Source: Subdoligranulum variabile
GTDB lineage: Bacteria > Bacillota > Clostridia > Oscillospirales > Ruminococcaceae
Assembly: GCF_025152575.1 (NCBI RefSeq)
Contig: NZ_CP102293.1
Coordinates: 434,001 to 498,000 of the forward strand
Length of the DNA: 64,000 nucleotides
Direction: 5' to 3'
Shown here piece by piece: positions 31,972-40,196 of the stretch. The notes beneath the pieces were generated by a model. That model ran no database searches and had not been told where the DNA came from. It saw only the letters and a list, made by a program, of their open reading frames with translations. A program made the position numbers and the translations under genes. The number at the start of each line of letters is the position of its first letter. Within the stretch, counting starts at the first letter, position 1.

Positions 31972-33282
31972 ATGAGTAAACTGTCACCGGCCCAGCAGCA
32001 CCAGATGGCTTTTATCGGCGCTGCCCTGCTGGTGCCCAAGGAAGCCAGGGACAGTATCATGCGGATGTCCCCGGCTATGTTTGAACAGGGCGCGCTGCGG
32101 GATGTATTTACCGCCATTTATCAGCTGTCGTTTGAGGGTAAAGGCATTGATCCGCTTACCGTTGCCTATCGGGCCGGTGATCAGCATAGACAGCTGATCA
32201 TGAATGCCGCCCAGACCTGCCCCAGTGTCAGCCATGTAGCTGACTACGAAACGCTGATTGTGGAAGACTGGCGCCAGAGCCTGCTGCAGTCTGCCCTGGC
32301 TGAAGCACAGCTCAGTGGAGACAGCAACGACGCGATCTGCACCAAGCTGCGGGCGGCGCTGAATATCCAGGACGCGATAGCGGCCCAGCAGCTGGACAGC
32401 AGCGCCCAGGAATTTGATGCTGTTTTGGATCGGACTGTGGAAGGGCTGCACAAACCGGACAATACCCTGAAAACCGGATGGAAACCGGTGGACCGCTATG
32501 GAATGTTTGAGCGCACCAATGTGGTGGTCCTGGCCGGTCGGCCTGGCTGCGGAAAGACAGATTTTGGTATCAATCTGGCGGCGCGATTTTCCAAACGGTA
32601 TCGCACCTACTATCTGACTCTGGAAGAAACCGCCGAAAAGCTAATGACCCGTATACTTTCCAAGGCGTGCCGGATTGATGCAGCCAAGATGCGGGACAAA
32701 ACTTTAAACTCGGACGAGTTTGCCATCATTGACAATGCCCGGCAGGCTTTAAAGCACCACCATAACATGGTGCTGGAGGACGGGGCCGGTATGACGGTGG
32801 AAGGCATCCGGGCGCGTCTGCTGAAACACAAGCCCGATATTGCTTTTATCGACCACATCGGTCTGATCTCCGGCGATCCCCGCGCCAAGGAATATGAACG
32901 GCTGAGTGATATTACCCGACAGCTGAAAGTTCTGGCCATGCAGATGGGAATTGTAATTGTGGAGCTGTGCCAGCTGAACCGGCAGGTGGTCCGCACTGGT
33001 GGCCGGTATGCGTCACTTGCAGATCTCCGAGGCAGTGGAACGATTGAGCAGGACGCCAATGTGGTTATGTTTGTGCAGAACATCCCGGCGGATACATCCG
33101 ATGAGCTGCACGACACGGACGACTACCGCCCCAGCGGGGTGTTGGTCGGGAAAAACCGGGAAGGCGGCCTGGGTGAGATCTCCATGCAGTGGCGACCCCA
33201 GTACCATGATTGGCTTCCTGAAGGATCTGTTTATCCCCAGGATGAGGGCGGAGAGGCCGGGCCGAGATTTCCGGAGGAATGA
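31972..33282 (+). CDS. DnaB-type replicative helicase
   Basis: The 436-residue protein has an N-terminal DnaB helical domain and a RecA-like motor with Walker A (GRPGCGKTDF, near residue 188), Walker B (PDIAFIDHIGLI) and the DnaB motif 4 region (LRGSGTIEQDANVV). It unwinds DNA at the phage fork. The winged-helix organizer encoded upstream probably loads it; no separate loader is seen. Confidence 0.95.
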   Translation: MSKLSPAQQHQMAFIGAALLVPKEARDSIMRMSPAMFEQGALRDVFTAIYQLSFEGKGIDPLTVAYRAGDQHRQLIMNAAQTCPSVSHVADYETLIVEDWRQSLLQSALAEAQLSGDSNDAICTKLRAALNIQDAIAAQQLDSSAQEFDAVLDRTVEGLHKPDNTLKTGWKPVDRYGMFERTNVVVLAGRPGCGKTDFGINLAARFSKRYRTYYLTLEETAEKLMTRILSKACRIDAAKMRDKTLNSDEFAIIDNARQALKHHHNMVLEDGAGMTVEGIRARLLKHKPDIAFIDHIGLISGDPRAKEYERLSDITRQLKVLAMQMGIVIVELCQLNRQVVRTGGRYASLADLRGSGTIEQDANVVMFVQNIPADTSDELHDTDDYRPSGVLVGKNREGGLGEISMQWRPQYHDWLPEGSVYPQDEGGEAGPRFPEE

Positions 33283-33298
33283 GTTTTAGGAGGAAACT

Positions 33299-34126
33299 AT
33301 GGAAAAGATTGCAATTATTAACCTGAAAGGCGGAGTGGGCAAAAGCGTCACCACTATCAATTTGGCGGCTGAGTTTGGTGCCCGTGGCCTCCAGGTGCTT
33401 GTGGTAGATCTGGACAAGCAGGCCAACACCACAAAGTTTTTTAATGCCCTGGATTATGATAGCCCCAGTACTGCTGATTTATTGACTTGTACCGTCAGTA
33501 TTGGAGATATGATTCAAATGACGCCTGTTAAAAATGTTGATATGATCCCCGCAAATATGCGGTTGCTGATGGCCAATAAGCAGGTACTTTTGGACACAAG
33601 CGAGCCGCAGCAGACACGTCTGCGGGATGCATTGGATAATATTATGCTTGAGCTGCCTTTTGGTGAGGATGAATATAATATCTGTCTGATGGATTGCCCG
33701 CCGGACCTGGATATGGGCAGTATCAACGCTCTGTGTGCCGCTGACTGGGTGATCATTCCGGTGGACTGCGACGAATGGGCCACTGACGGCTTGCAGGAAG
33801 TGCTGGATCAGATGGAAAAGCTGCGCATGTACTACAATCCCCGGCTGAAGCTGGCGGGCGTGCTGCTGACCAAGTACAACCGCACCAACGCTGAAAAGCA
33901 AGTAGCGAAAGATGTTTCTGATTCTGGCGCTCCCCTGCTTAAGTCTGTGATTCGGTACACCGTAAAAGTCAAAGAGGCCCGAAGCGCCCACAAACCGCTA
34001 CGTGAATATGCCCCCGGCGGGACTGCTACCCAGGATTACAGTGATCTGGCCGATGAGCTGCTGGAGATTGTGGGGCTGAATGTGTCCAATGTGGACACAA
34101 AGAATGGTGGTGACGGCAATGACTGA
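33299..34126 (+). CDS. parA: ParA-type partition ATPase
   Basis: The 275-residue protein has the deviant Walker A motif KGGVGKSVTT (residues about 10-19), VDLDKQANTT, Walker B region CLMDCPPDLD and no N-terminal helix-turn-helix, so it is a type Ib/chromosomal-like ParA. ParA ATPases move ParB-bound DNA along the nucleoid. AGGAGGAAACT precedes the ATG. Copy 3 of the 17 bp palindrome lies in its last codons. A ParB-like gene follows after two small genes. Confidence 0.93.
   Translation: MEKIAIINLKGGVGKSVTTINLAAEFGARGLQVLVVDLDKQANTTKFFNALDYDSPSTADLLTCTVSIGDMIQMTPVKNVDMIPANMRLLMANKQVLLDTSEPQQTRLRDALDNIMLELPFGEDEYNICLMDCPPDLDMGSINALCAADWVIIPVDCDEWATDGLQEVLDQMEKLRMYYNPRLKLAGVLLTKYNRTNAEKQVAKDVSDSGAPLLKSVIRYTVKVKEARSAHKPLREYAPGGTATQDYSDLADELLEIVGLNVSNVDTKNGGDGND
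34082..34098. repeat. 17 bp palindrome, copy 3, in the parA 3' end
   Basis: GTGTCCAATGTGGACAC is a perfect 7+7 inverted repeat with centre ATG, coding for VSNVDT in the ParA C-terminus. Confidence 0.78.
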
Positions 34127-34496
34127 TATTGTGCGCCGCGCGCTGCTGGGAGATAAGCAGGCGCAGGAAGAATGCACGCGGAAGGGGATTGTGTTGCCGT
34201 GTTGGCGTTGCGGTGGAGAAGCGGAGGCAAAGCAGGTGAGCAATGTTGGACGGCCGCTGTATGCTGTTTCTTGCAAAAAGCACTACTGTGGGGCATACGG
34301 ATGTGCGCACAGAACGGAAAATGAAGCGATTTCGTACTGGAACACCCGCTCTGTGCCGCCGATCGGTCGGTGTAAAGATTGCAAACACAAAAAAATTATT
34401 TCAAGTACTATTTATTGCGATCTTGACGAATGCGCAAAAAACGAAAACGATTTTTGCAGCGATTTTAAACCAAAGGAGGACGATGGCAGTGTATGA
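34119..34496 (+). CDS. Lar-like zinc-ribbon phage protein
   Basis: The 125-residue protein has CWRCGGEAEAKQV, then YAVSCKKHYCGAYGC and ENEAISYWNTR, the pattern of Lar-type restriction alleviation family proteins. A second Cys group (CKDCKHKK and CDLDEC) follows. Lar in Rac prophage modifies type I restriction; here only the fold is suggested. It overlaps parA by eight bases. Confidence 0.65.
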   Translation: MTDIVRRALLGDKQAQEECTRKGIVLPCWRCGGEAEAKQVSNVGRPLYAVSCKKHYCGAYGCAHRTENEAISYWNTRSVPPIGRCKDCKHKKIISSTIYCDLDECAKNENDFCSDFKPKEDDGSV

Positions 34497-34935
34497 ACCA
34501 AGGTTGATTGATGCCGACAAAGTTGAAATTGGGTTTAAGGAACTATGCGAAAGCCCGTATTTCAAAAGCGACGTGAGTGCAAAGCATGGCGCTGAGACAC
34601 TCATGGATTTGTGCGTCAGAACCGATAGCCATAAACCGAATACCATCGACCCCGAAACGCTGCCCATTGTACAAGAATTTCATCAAAAGCTGGTACAAGA
34701 GCAGCTGATTTGCAACAACTTGCAAAAGGATCTTGTACAAGTAGCAATGGAACGGAATTCAGCTTGTAAACAGCTGCTTGAATGTGCTTCGCTGTTGCGA
34801 GTTCAGTGTCTTTGCTGTATTCATTACACGGACCGAGTACCTTGTGTAAAGTGTAAAGATGGTTCTCAATGGGAATGGCGTGGACCTGATGAAGAAGATG
34901 CAACAGCCAAAAAGGAGGAAGCTGACAATGAGTAA
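34483..34935 (+). CDS. Hypothetical phage protein
   Basis: About 150 residues. The ATG at 34483 is close to AAAGGAGG; GTG 34489 is an alternative with better spacing. It starts with the RLIDADKV pattern common in Clostridial phage proteins, has a helical middle and ends with a Cys group (CLCCIHYTDRVPCVKC). Function unknown. Confidence 0.65.
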   Translation: MAVYEPRLIDADKVEIGFKELCESPYFKSDVSAKHGAETLMDLCVRTDSHKPNTIDPETLPIVQEFHQKLVQEQLICNNLQKDLVQVAMERNSACKQLLECASLLRVQCLCCIHYTDRVPCVKCKDGSQWEWRGPDEEDATAKKEEADNE

Positions 34936-36328
34936 AGGTTTTTCGGTCACGGATATTTTGGGGGAACAATCCAAAGCCAGCGCCCCGGCGGGGCAGCCCA
35001 TGAAAGTGGTCATGCTGCCAATCGGTGATATTCAGCCCAACCCGCAAAACGCCATCTATGAGATTGGTGACGTGGGAATGCTGCAGGCGGACATTGCAGA
35101 ACACGGGCTGCGCACCCCGCTGGAAGTGGCTCCGGCCCAGGGCGGCAAATATATGCTCATTGCAGGGCACCGCCGTCACACTGCCTGTCTGGGGCTGCAT
35201 GATTCTGGAGACAAGCGCTTTGATCTGTTGCCTTGCGTGATCACCGACTACGGTGACCCGGATGAGGAGCTGGTGGCGCTGATCACGTCCAACGCCACGG
35301 CCCGGGAGCTGACTGACGGCGAACGGCTTCGGCAGTATGAAGCATTGAAGGGCGCGCTGACCAGATTGAAAGCTGAGGGAAAAGTGGACGGCCGTGTGCG
35401 CGAAGAACTGGCCCGGCGGACCGGTGAGGGGTCCGGCACGTTGGCACGTCTCAATGCCATCTCGGCCCGCTGCATTCCTGAGGTCAAGGAAATGCTGGAA
35501 AAAGGTGAGATCACTTTTACCCGGGCTTATGAGTGCAGCAAGTTGTACAAGGTTCAGCAGGTCACATATGCCCGATGCGGATACAATTCAATGCCGGAAA
35601 TTGAGGAAGCATACCAGAAATCAATCCGCAAATGGCTTTTGAAAGAAGCGCTGAAGCCTTATCTCCAGGTTGCTGATTACGGACCCAACTCAAACCAGTG
35701 GAACTATCTGAACCGTGTGAAGATAGAAAAGTTTGAACAGACGACCGAGATTGACGGCCAGTCATTTAAAGCTGGGGGAGATTTTCGAGGCAGTGAATAC
35801 ATGGTTGTCCAGCAGCTTGACCCATCTGACCCGGAAGAAGTCATTGCAGAAAAGGGCTTTTATTTGCGGGATCTCTACCAGCGTGCCAAATGCCTGTATA
35901 TGAGTGATGAAGATCGGCAGGCTGAAAATCAGCAGAAAGAAAGTGACAAGTCGCAAAAAGCCGCCGCTGCTGCCGCCGAAAAAGAACTTGAAGCGGAAGT
36001 TGTGGCAATTTTGGGGGATTACGACAACTGGAAAAAAGTCGCTTATGCCAAGGAGCTGGGCCTGGTATTCAGAGAATACCCGCTGCACGATGGAACCCAT
36101 TTCGTTGTTGGGGTCGATGAAACCAGTCGGAAAACGGGTTGGGTTGGATTGCCCTATGATGTTTATTTTTATGCGCGATTTGATGCTGATGGAAACCGCG
36201 TAGATGTCCACGATGGAAAGCCGTCTCCGTTAAATTATTTTACTTGTTGGCGCAGCGGTGCATTGCTGGACGATTTTCTGAAAACCGATATTAAAAAAGC
36301 CAAAGCCAAAGAAAGCGTGGATAAATGA
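34928..36328 (+). CDS. parB: ParB-like DNA-binding protein with long C-terminal extension
   Basis: The 466-residue protein has a ParB/Spo0J N-terminal domain (LPIGDIQPNPQNAIYEIGDV, then MLIAGHRRHTACLGL, the GxRR CTP-binding motif) and a helix-turn-helix (VREELARRTGEGSGTLARLN). About 250 further residues follow that are not part of usual ParB proteins, including an Ala/Glu-rich coiled stretch and a Trp/Tyr-rich end. It likely binds the 17 bp palindromes. It overlaps its neighbours by 8 and 4 bases. Confidence 0.85.
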   Translation: MSKGFSVTDILGEQSKASAPAGQPMKVVMLPIGDIQPNPQNAIYEIGDVGMLQADIAEHGLRTPLEVAPAQGGKYMLIAGHRRHTACLGLHDSGDKRFDLLPCVITDYGDPDEELVALITSNATARELTDGERLRQYEALKGALTRLKAEGKVDGRVREELARRTGEGSGTLARLNAISARCIPEVKEMLEKGEITFTRAYECSKLYKVQQVTYARCGYNSMPEIEEAYQKSIRKWLLKEALKPYLQVADYGPNSNQWNYLNRVKIEKFEQTTEIDGQSFKAGGDFRGSEYMVVQQLDPSDPEEVIAEKGFYLRDLYQRAKCLYMSDEDRQAENQQKESDKSQKAAAAAAEKELEAEVVAILGDYDNWKKVAYAKELGLVFREYPLHDGTHFVVGVDETSRKTGWVGLPYDVYFYARFDADGNRVDVHDGKPSPLNYFTCWRSGALLDDFLKTDIKKAKAKESVDK

Positions 36329-36750
36329 CCTATGCAGAAAAGACAAAGTATCTTTTTCGATACTTAGACGCCCGGCGAGAAATGAAAGTTCTGGCCGATG
36401 AACTGGAACAAGTGCAGTCTGATGCGTGCCGTGTTACTCCCCTGCTTTCCGGGATGCCCGGCGGGAAAAATGATGGACAAGCATTGCCCCGGGCCGTGGA
36501 GCAGATCACAAAAGCGCGCCAGGAACTGGAGGCGCAGATCAATGTGTGCGGCGCCACCCGGCGGGAAGTGGTTGCAGCCATCAATCAGATACCTGATGCC
36601 AGGGACCACGAAATTTTCCGGCGCCGGTATTTGCTGGGCCAAAGATGGGAAACCATCTCGGAGGAAATGCACTACTCTTGCAAGCAGATCCGGCGGCGTC
36701 ACAACTGGGCGCTCCAAAAGATGTCCATAAATGTCCCTAAATGTCCTTGA
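36325..36750 (+). CDS. Late transcription regulator, DUF1492/ArpU-RinA type
   Basis: The 141-residue protein has an N-terminal coiled coil and a C-terminal sigma-70 region 4-like helix-turn-helix (IFRRRYLLGQRWETISEEM, then SCKQIRRRHNWAL). Proteins of this type at this place, ahead of the terminase, switch on late genes. The last ten codons consist of phased ATGTCC repeats. Confidence 0.85.
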   Translation: MTYAEKTKYLFRYLDARREMKVLADELEQVQSDACRVTPLLSGMPGGKNDGQALPRAVEQITKARQELEAQINVCGATRREVVAAINQIPDARDHEIFRRRYLLGQRWETISEEMHYSCKQIRRRHNWALQKMSINVPKCP

Positions 36751-36756
36751 ATGTCC
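36721..36756 (+). repeat. Four ATGTCC repeats with 10 bp spacing
   Basis: ATGTCC occurs at 36721, 36731, 36741 and 36751, each followed by an A/T-rich tetramer. The spacing is one helical turn, and the repeats span the stop codon of the late regulator. Confidence 0.8.
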
Positions 36757-36890
36757 CTTTTACCTGTGGTACATTGGTAGCGTCAGATCAGGGCAGAGCT
36801 GACCATTGCAACTCCATATTCCTCCTAAGCGCGGGGCGTGGCACGGCCCAGACAGTGCCAACTGAACAAAACCGGAAATTTCGGTTTTAG

Positions 36891-36921
36891 CGGGCGGGTG
36901 CATGCACCAGCCCGTATTTTT
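36891..36921 (+). terminator. Hairpin with T-run after the late regulator
   Basis: CGGGC pairs with GCCCG around an inner self-complementary GGTGCATGCACC, followed by TATTTTTG. Confidence 0.6.
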
Positions 36922-36955
36922 GTACCCGTCAACGCCGCAAGAGGCGATGACAGGC

Positions 36956-37020
36956 ACCCGGGCAGGCGGGAGAGACTCACCTATCTGTGACGCAGACGCT
37001 CCGTCTCGCGCTGCCCGGGT
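36956..37020 (+). ncRNA. Long stem-loop, possible phage small RNA
   Basis: ACCCGGGCAG (36956-36965) pairs perfectly with CTGCCCGGGT (37011-37020), and inner GAGAC/GTCTC (36972-36976 with 37003-37007) extends it. No T-run follows, so it is not a simple terminator. Confidence 0.45.
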
Positions 37021-37044
37021 TCTATTGAGAAAGGCGGTGACACA

Positions 37045-37188
37045 ATGTACAAGTGGTGGATGTTTATCCCTGTTATTGTGTGCCGCATTTCCCGGCGGGC
37101 TTTATGCGGTTGTCCCTTCCGCATGAGCAGCTGGACGTATATTCCCATGATCCGCAGACAACGGCGATATCCGACCGGCTATAAGTAG
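37045..37188 (+). CDS. Small phage protein, 47 residues
   Basis: GAAAGGCGGTGACACA precedes an ATG at 37045. The product begins MYKWWMFIPVIVC, a short hydrophobic part, followed by a basic, Arg-rich tail. The coding status is uncertain. Confidence 0.4.
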   Translation: MYKWWMFIPVIVCRISRRALCGCPFRMSSWTYIPMIRRQRRYPTGYK

Positions 37189-37238
37189 CTACTGTATGCC
37201 GCAATGTATGGGGACATGATAATAACAGATACCTCTTT

Positions 37239-37272
37239 CGGCAGGCCAAGCGAGCAGGGCCTGCCGGTTTTT
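37239..37272 (+). terminator. Terminator just upstream of tRNA-Tyr
   Basis: CGGCAGGCC pairs with GGCCTGCCG across a ten-base loop, followed by GTTTTTA. Confidence 0.75.
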
Positions 37273-37274
37273 AT

Positions 37275-37360
37275 GGGTCAATAGCCTAGCGGCGAAGGCA
37301 GCAGACTGTAAATCTGCCACGTTAGATACACCAAAGGTTCGAGTCCTTTTTGGCCCACCA
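37275..37360 (+). tRNA. Phage tRNA-Tyr (anticodon GTA)
   Basis: An 86-base class II tRNA with acceptor GGGTCAA/TTGGCCC (one G-U), anticodon stem-loop GCAGACTGTAAATCTGC, GGTTCGAGTCC in the T arm and encoded CCA. Confidence 0.92.
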
Positions 37361-37492
37361 CTTGCGGCAATCCTTGTATGCTAATGCTTTTGATTGCCGG
37401 GCATAGAGCAAGCGGACATCAGCAATGTCTACAACTGGGTAGCTCCCATCTGTGAGAGTCAGACGCAGCAGCGTGCGATAACGCTCTATTAT

Positions 37493-37575
37493 GTGCCCGT
37501 GGCGAAATTGGCAAACGCCGCCTCAAAAGCGGACTGCCGAAAGGATTGCAGGTTCGATTCCTGTCGGGCGCACCA
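37493..37575 (+). tRNA. Phage tRNA-Leu (anticodon CAA)
   Basis: An 83-base class II tRNA with acceptor GTGCCCG/CGGGCGC, anticodon loop CTCAAAA (CAA), a variable arm, GGTTCGATTCC in the T arm and encoded CCA. It would read UUG codons. Confidence 0.9.
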
Positions 37576-37601
37576 ATAAACTGACACGGCCCGGCGGGCG
37601 C

Positions 37602-37618
37602 GTGTCCAATGTGAACAC
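37602..37618. repeat. 17 bp palindrome, copy 4
   Basis: GTGTCCAATGTGAACAC has one mismatch in the right arm. It lies between tRNA-Leu and the next small gene. Confidence 0.72.
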
Positions 37619-37634
37619 ATGAAAGGATAGTAAT

Positions 37635-37730
37635 ATGGGTGTAAGTATTATTGTTATACCAAGCGAAAGAAAACCGAATCCCAATTACATCCCTCCGGCG
37701 TCTGTGTCCAATGTGGACACAAAACAGTGA
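37635..37730 (+). CDS. Small phage peptide, 31 residues
   Basis: GAAAGGATAGTAAT precedes an ATG at 37635. The peptide (MGVSIIVIPSERKPNPNYIP) ends SVSNVDTKQ, encoded by palindrome copy 5, and its stop overlaps the GTG of the HNH gene. It may serve only for translational coupling. Confidence 0.45.
   Translation: MGVSIIVIPSERKPNPNYIPPASVSNVDTKQ
37704..37720. repeat. 17 bp palindrome, copy 5
   Basis: GTGTCCAATGTGGACAC is identical to the copy in the parA 3' end and is read in the same frame (VSNVDT). Confidence 0.78.
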
Positions 37731-38017
37731 AAGCGTTTGCAGAATCCTTTTACAAGTCAAAGGCTTGGCAGCAATGCCGGGCAGCATACGCCAAAAGCGT
37801 GGGCGGTCTGTGCGAGCAATGCCTAAAGACTGGCCTGGTAAAACCTGGCGAGATCGTACACCACAAAGTACACCTGACTCCGGACAATATCAACGACCCG
37901 GAGGTCAGTCTGTCATGGAATAACCTTGAATTGCTTTGCCGTGATTGTCATGCAAAGGCGCATGGATCTTTAAAAAGATACAAAGTGGATGAAATGGGGC
38001 GCGTCATAATCAAATGA
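37727..38017 (+). CDS. HNH endonuclease next to the terminase
   Basis: The 96-residue protein has CEQCLKTG, VHHKVHLTP and SWNNLELLCRDCHAKAH, a complete HNH motif with a zinc site. HNH proteins beside terS assist DNA packaging and cos cleavage in many siphophages (for example HK97 gp74). It starts at GTG 37727 and overlaps the preceding stop. Confidence 0.92.
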   Translation: MKAFAESFYKSKAWQQCRAAYAKSVGGLCEQCLKTGLVKPGEIVHHKVHLTPDNINDPEVSLSWNNLELLCRDCHAKAHGSLKRYKVDEMGRVIIK

Positions 38018-38121
38018 CCCTCCCCCCTATCAAGAAAAAATTTTGGGCCGGTGGAGACCGGTGGGTGGAGTTCAAATTTCCTCTCCCGAATTACGTGGAA
38101 ATTTTTGGAAAGGAGGCCGAC

Positions 38122-38463
38122 ATGGCAGCAAAAACCAAAACTTACCAGGATTTGATGGAAGAAGCCAAGAAATATGGCGTTGACAATAACGCCCTGTTCA
38201 TTCAGGCCGCCGAACAGTATTCCATGCAGTTCGCAGTCATCCAACAGATCAAACGGACCTTGCAACGGGACAGCAATCTGATCACCAGCAAGGAATATGT
38301 CAAGGGCCGCGAAAATATTTGCGCTCATCCCTTGATCAGAGAACTTCCCAAGCACGTGGACAGCGCCAATAAAACTCTGGGTGTTATGCTGGAGATCCTT
38401 ACAAAACTGGGTAAGCCTCCCGCTCCCGAGGGCAAACTGGCCGAGCTGATGAAGGATGCTTAA
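38122..38463 (+). CDS. terS: Terminase small subunit, P27 family
   Basis: The 113-residue protein is helical and fits the P27 family (NALFIQAAEQYSMQFAVIQQ, then LGVMLEILTKLGKPP). The ATG at 38122 follows GGAAAGGAGGCCGAC; an in-frame upstream codon at 38014 lacks such a site. It recognises phage DNA for packaging and overlaps terL by eight bases. Confidence 0.85.
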   Translation: MAAKTKTYQDLMEEAKKYGVDNNALFIQAAEQYSMQFAVIQQIKRTLQRDSNLITSKEYVKGRENICAHPLIRELPKHVDSANKTLGVMLEILTKLGKPPAPEGKLAELMKDA

Positions 38464-40105
38464 TTACATTCTGGCGTACTACCAGGCAATACAGAACGGC
38501 AGCGAAGTCGTGGGCCGCTGGGTTCGCCTGATGTATGAATATGTGGTAAAAGGACTGCAGTCGCAGTCCTTTTTCTTTGACCAGAAAAAAGCCAACAAAG
38601 CGATCCGCTTTATTGAGACGTTTTGCCACCATTGCGAGGGCCGGAATGATCTTTTAAAGCTGGAGCTGTGGCAAAAGGCTTTTGTCTCGGTAGTGTTTGG
38701 CGTGGTTGGCGCTGATGGTCTCCGACAGTTTCGCGAAGTCGTTCTGATCATTGCCCGAAAAAACGGAAAAAGCCTTTTTGCAGCCGCCATCATTGCATAC
38801 TGCATCTATCTGGATGGTGAATACGGCGCAAAAGTTTACTGTGTGGCCCCCAAATTGGACCAGGCAGAAATTGTTTATTCTGCTTTCTGGCAGACGATTC
38901 AGAAAGAGCCTGAGCTGGCCGCCAGAATAAAACGCAGAAAATCGGATTTTTACATTGCTGAAACTAACAGCAGCGTCAAAAAGATTGCGTTCAATGCAAA
39001 AAAGTCGGATGGTTTCAACCCGTCGCTGACGGTATGCGACGAGATTGCAAGCTGGCCTGGGCAGGCCGGACTCAAACAATATGAAGTCATGAAGTCGGCC
39101 CTGGGCGCCCGCAAACAACCGCTGATCCTGTCTATTTCCACTTCTGGTTATGAAAATGAGGGCATTTATGATGAACTAATTAAGCGCAGCACCCGCTTTT
39201 TGCTGGGTGACAGCAGGGAGCGCCGCCTGGCTCCGTTCCTTTATATGATCGATGATATTGACAAGTGGAACGATATTAACGAACTGCGGAAATCTAACCC
39301 AAACCTGGGCGTTTCCGTTTCTGTAGACTATCTGCTGGAAGAAATTGCAGTAGCAGAAGGCAGCCTATCTAAAAAAGCTGAGTTTCTTACAAAGTACTGC
39401 AATATCAAGCAAAACAGCAGCCAGGCCTGGCTTTCCAACCAGGCGGTTGAAAAAGCCTGCGGAGATCCGCTTGACCTTGCACAGTTCCGCGATTGCTACT
39501 GTGTCGGCGGGATCGACCTTTCACGCACAACAGACTTGACAGCGTGCACGGCGGTCATTGAGAAAGATGGACGCCTATATGTATTTGCCCACTTTTTCCT
39601 TCCAGCAGAGCGACTGGAAGAAGCAACGGCCCGCGACGGCTTGCCGTACGACATCTATGTGCAGCGCGGTTTCCTCACGCTGTCAGGCGACAACTTTGTA
39701 AACTACCATGATTGCTTTGACTGGTTCCGAGCGCTGGTTGAACAGTACCAGATTTATCCCCTGAAGGTTGGGTATGACCGGTACACGGCACAGTATCTTG
39801 TCCAGGATATGAAGCAATACGGATTCCATATGGATGATGTTTTTCAGGGATTTAACCTGACGCCGGTTATCTGCGAAACGGAAGGACTTATGCGGGACGG
39901 TGCCTTTGACATCGGGGACAATGATTTACTGAAAGTTCACCTGTTGGATATGGCCACAAAGACTGAAGCTGAAAGCGGGAGATGCAGGCCGGTCAAATTA
40001 AGTGCCAAAGCGCATATTGACGGCGGTGCCGCATTGCTGGACGCCATGACCGTCCGGCAAAAATACTATGCAGAGATTGGAGAACAGCTGAAAAATGCGT
40101 CGTAA
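38456..40105 (+). CDS. terL: Terminase large subunit
   Basis: The 549-residue protein has the ATPase motif IIARKNGKSLFAA (Walker A, near residue 101), Walker B LTVCDEIASWPGQ, a coupling motif (LILSISTSG) and the C-terminal RNase H-like nuclease with VGGIDLSRTTDLTA and GYDRYTAQYLVQDM. It belongs to the HK97-like Terminase_1 group and powers DNA entry and cuts the concatemer. Confidence 0.95.
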   Translation: MLNYILAYYQAIQNGSEVVGRWVRLMYEYVVKGLQSQSFFFDQKKANKAIRFIETFCHHCEGRNDLLKLELWQKAFVSVVFGVVGADGLRQFREVVLIIARKNGKSLFAAAIIAYCIYLDGEYGAKVYCVAPKLDQAEIVYSAFWQTIQKEPELAARIKRRKSDFYIAETNSSVKKIAFNAKKSDGFNPSLTVCDEIASWPGQAGLKQYEVMKSALGARKQPLILSISTSGYENEGIYDELIKRSTRFLLGDSRERRLAPFLYMIDDIDKWNDINELRKSNPNLGVSVSVDYLLEEIAVAEGSLSKKAEFLTKYCNIKQNSSQAWLSNQAVEKACGDPLDLAQFRDCYCVGGIDLSRTTDLTACTAVIEKDGRLYVFAHFFLPAERLEEATARDGLPYDIYVQRGFLTLSGDNFVNYHDCFDWFRALVEQYQIYPLKVGYDRYTAQYLVQDMKQYGFHMDDVFQGFNLTPVICETEGLMRDGAFDIGDNDLLKVHLLDMATKTEAESGRCRPVKLSAKAHIDGGAALLDAMTVRQKYYAEIGEQLKNAS

Positions 40106-40196
40106 GAATGGGTATCAACCAAAAAGAATCCCAACAACTTGCCCTCCAAACCGTGAAAGCGAAATTTCTTCAAGTTTCGAGAGAAAGGAAAATAAA

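Larger units (their letters stand above)
36757..37634 (+). other. Largely noncoding stretch between late regulator and head genes
   Basis: This 878-base stretch holds a hairpin AAAACCG/CGGTTTT (36868-36888), a terminator-like hairpin, a long stem-loop (36956-37020), one 47-codon frame, a terminator, tRNA-Tyr, tRNA-Leu and palindrome copy 4. The 132 bases between the two tRNAs contain no clear feature. The cos or pac site may lie here, as expected near terS, but is not recognisable. Confidence 0.6.

Noticed and set aside
33299..36328. A conventional stand-alone plasmid or ICE replicon
   Set aside because: The ParA/ParB-like genes sit inside a full phage gene order with terminase, head, tail and lysis genes; no relaxase or conjugation gene is present.
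36902..37126. A 74-codon frame across the stem-loop region
   Set aside because: No ribosome binding site, low-complexity product, and it runs through a terminator-like hairpin and the long stem.
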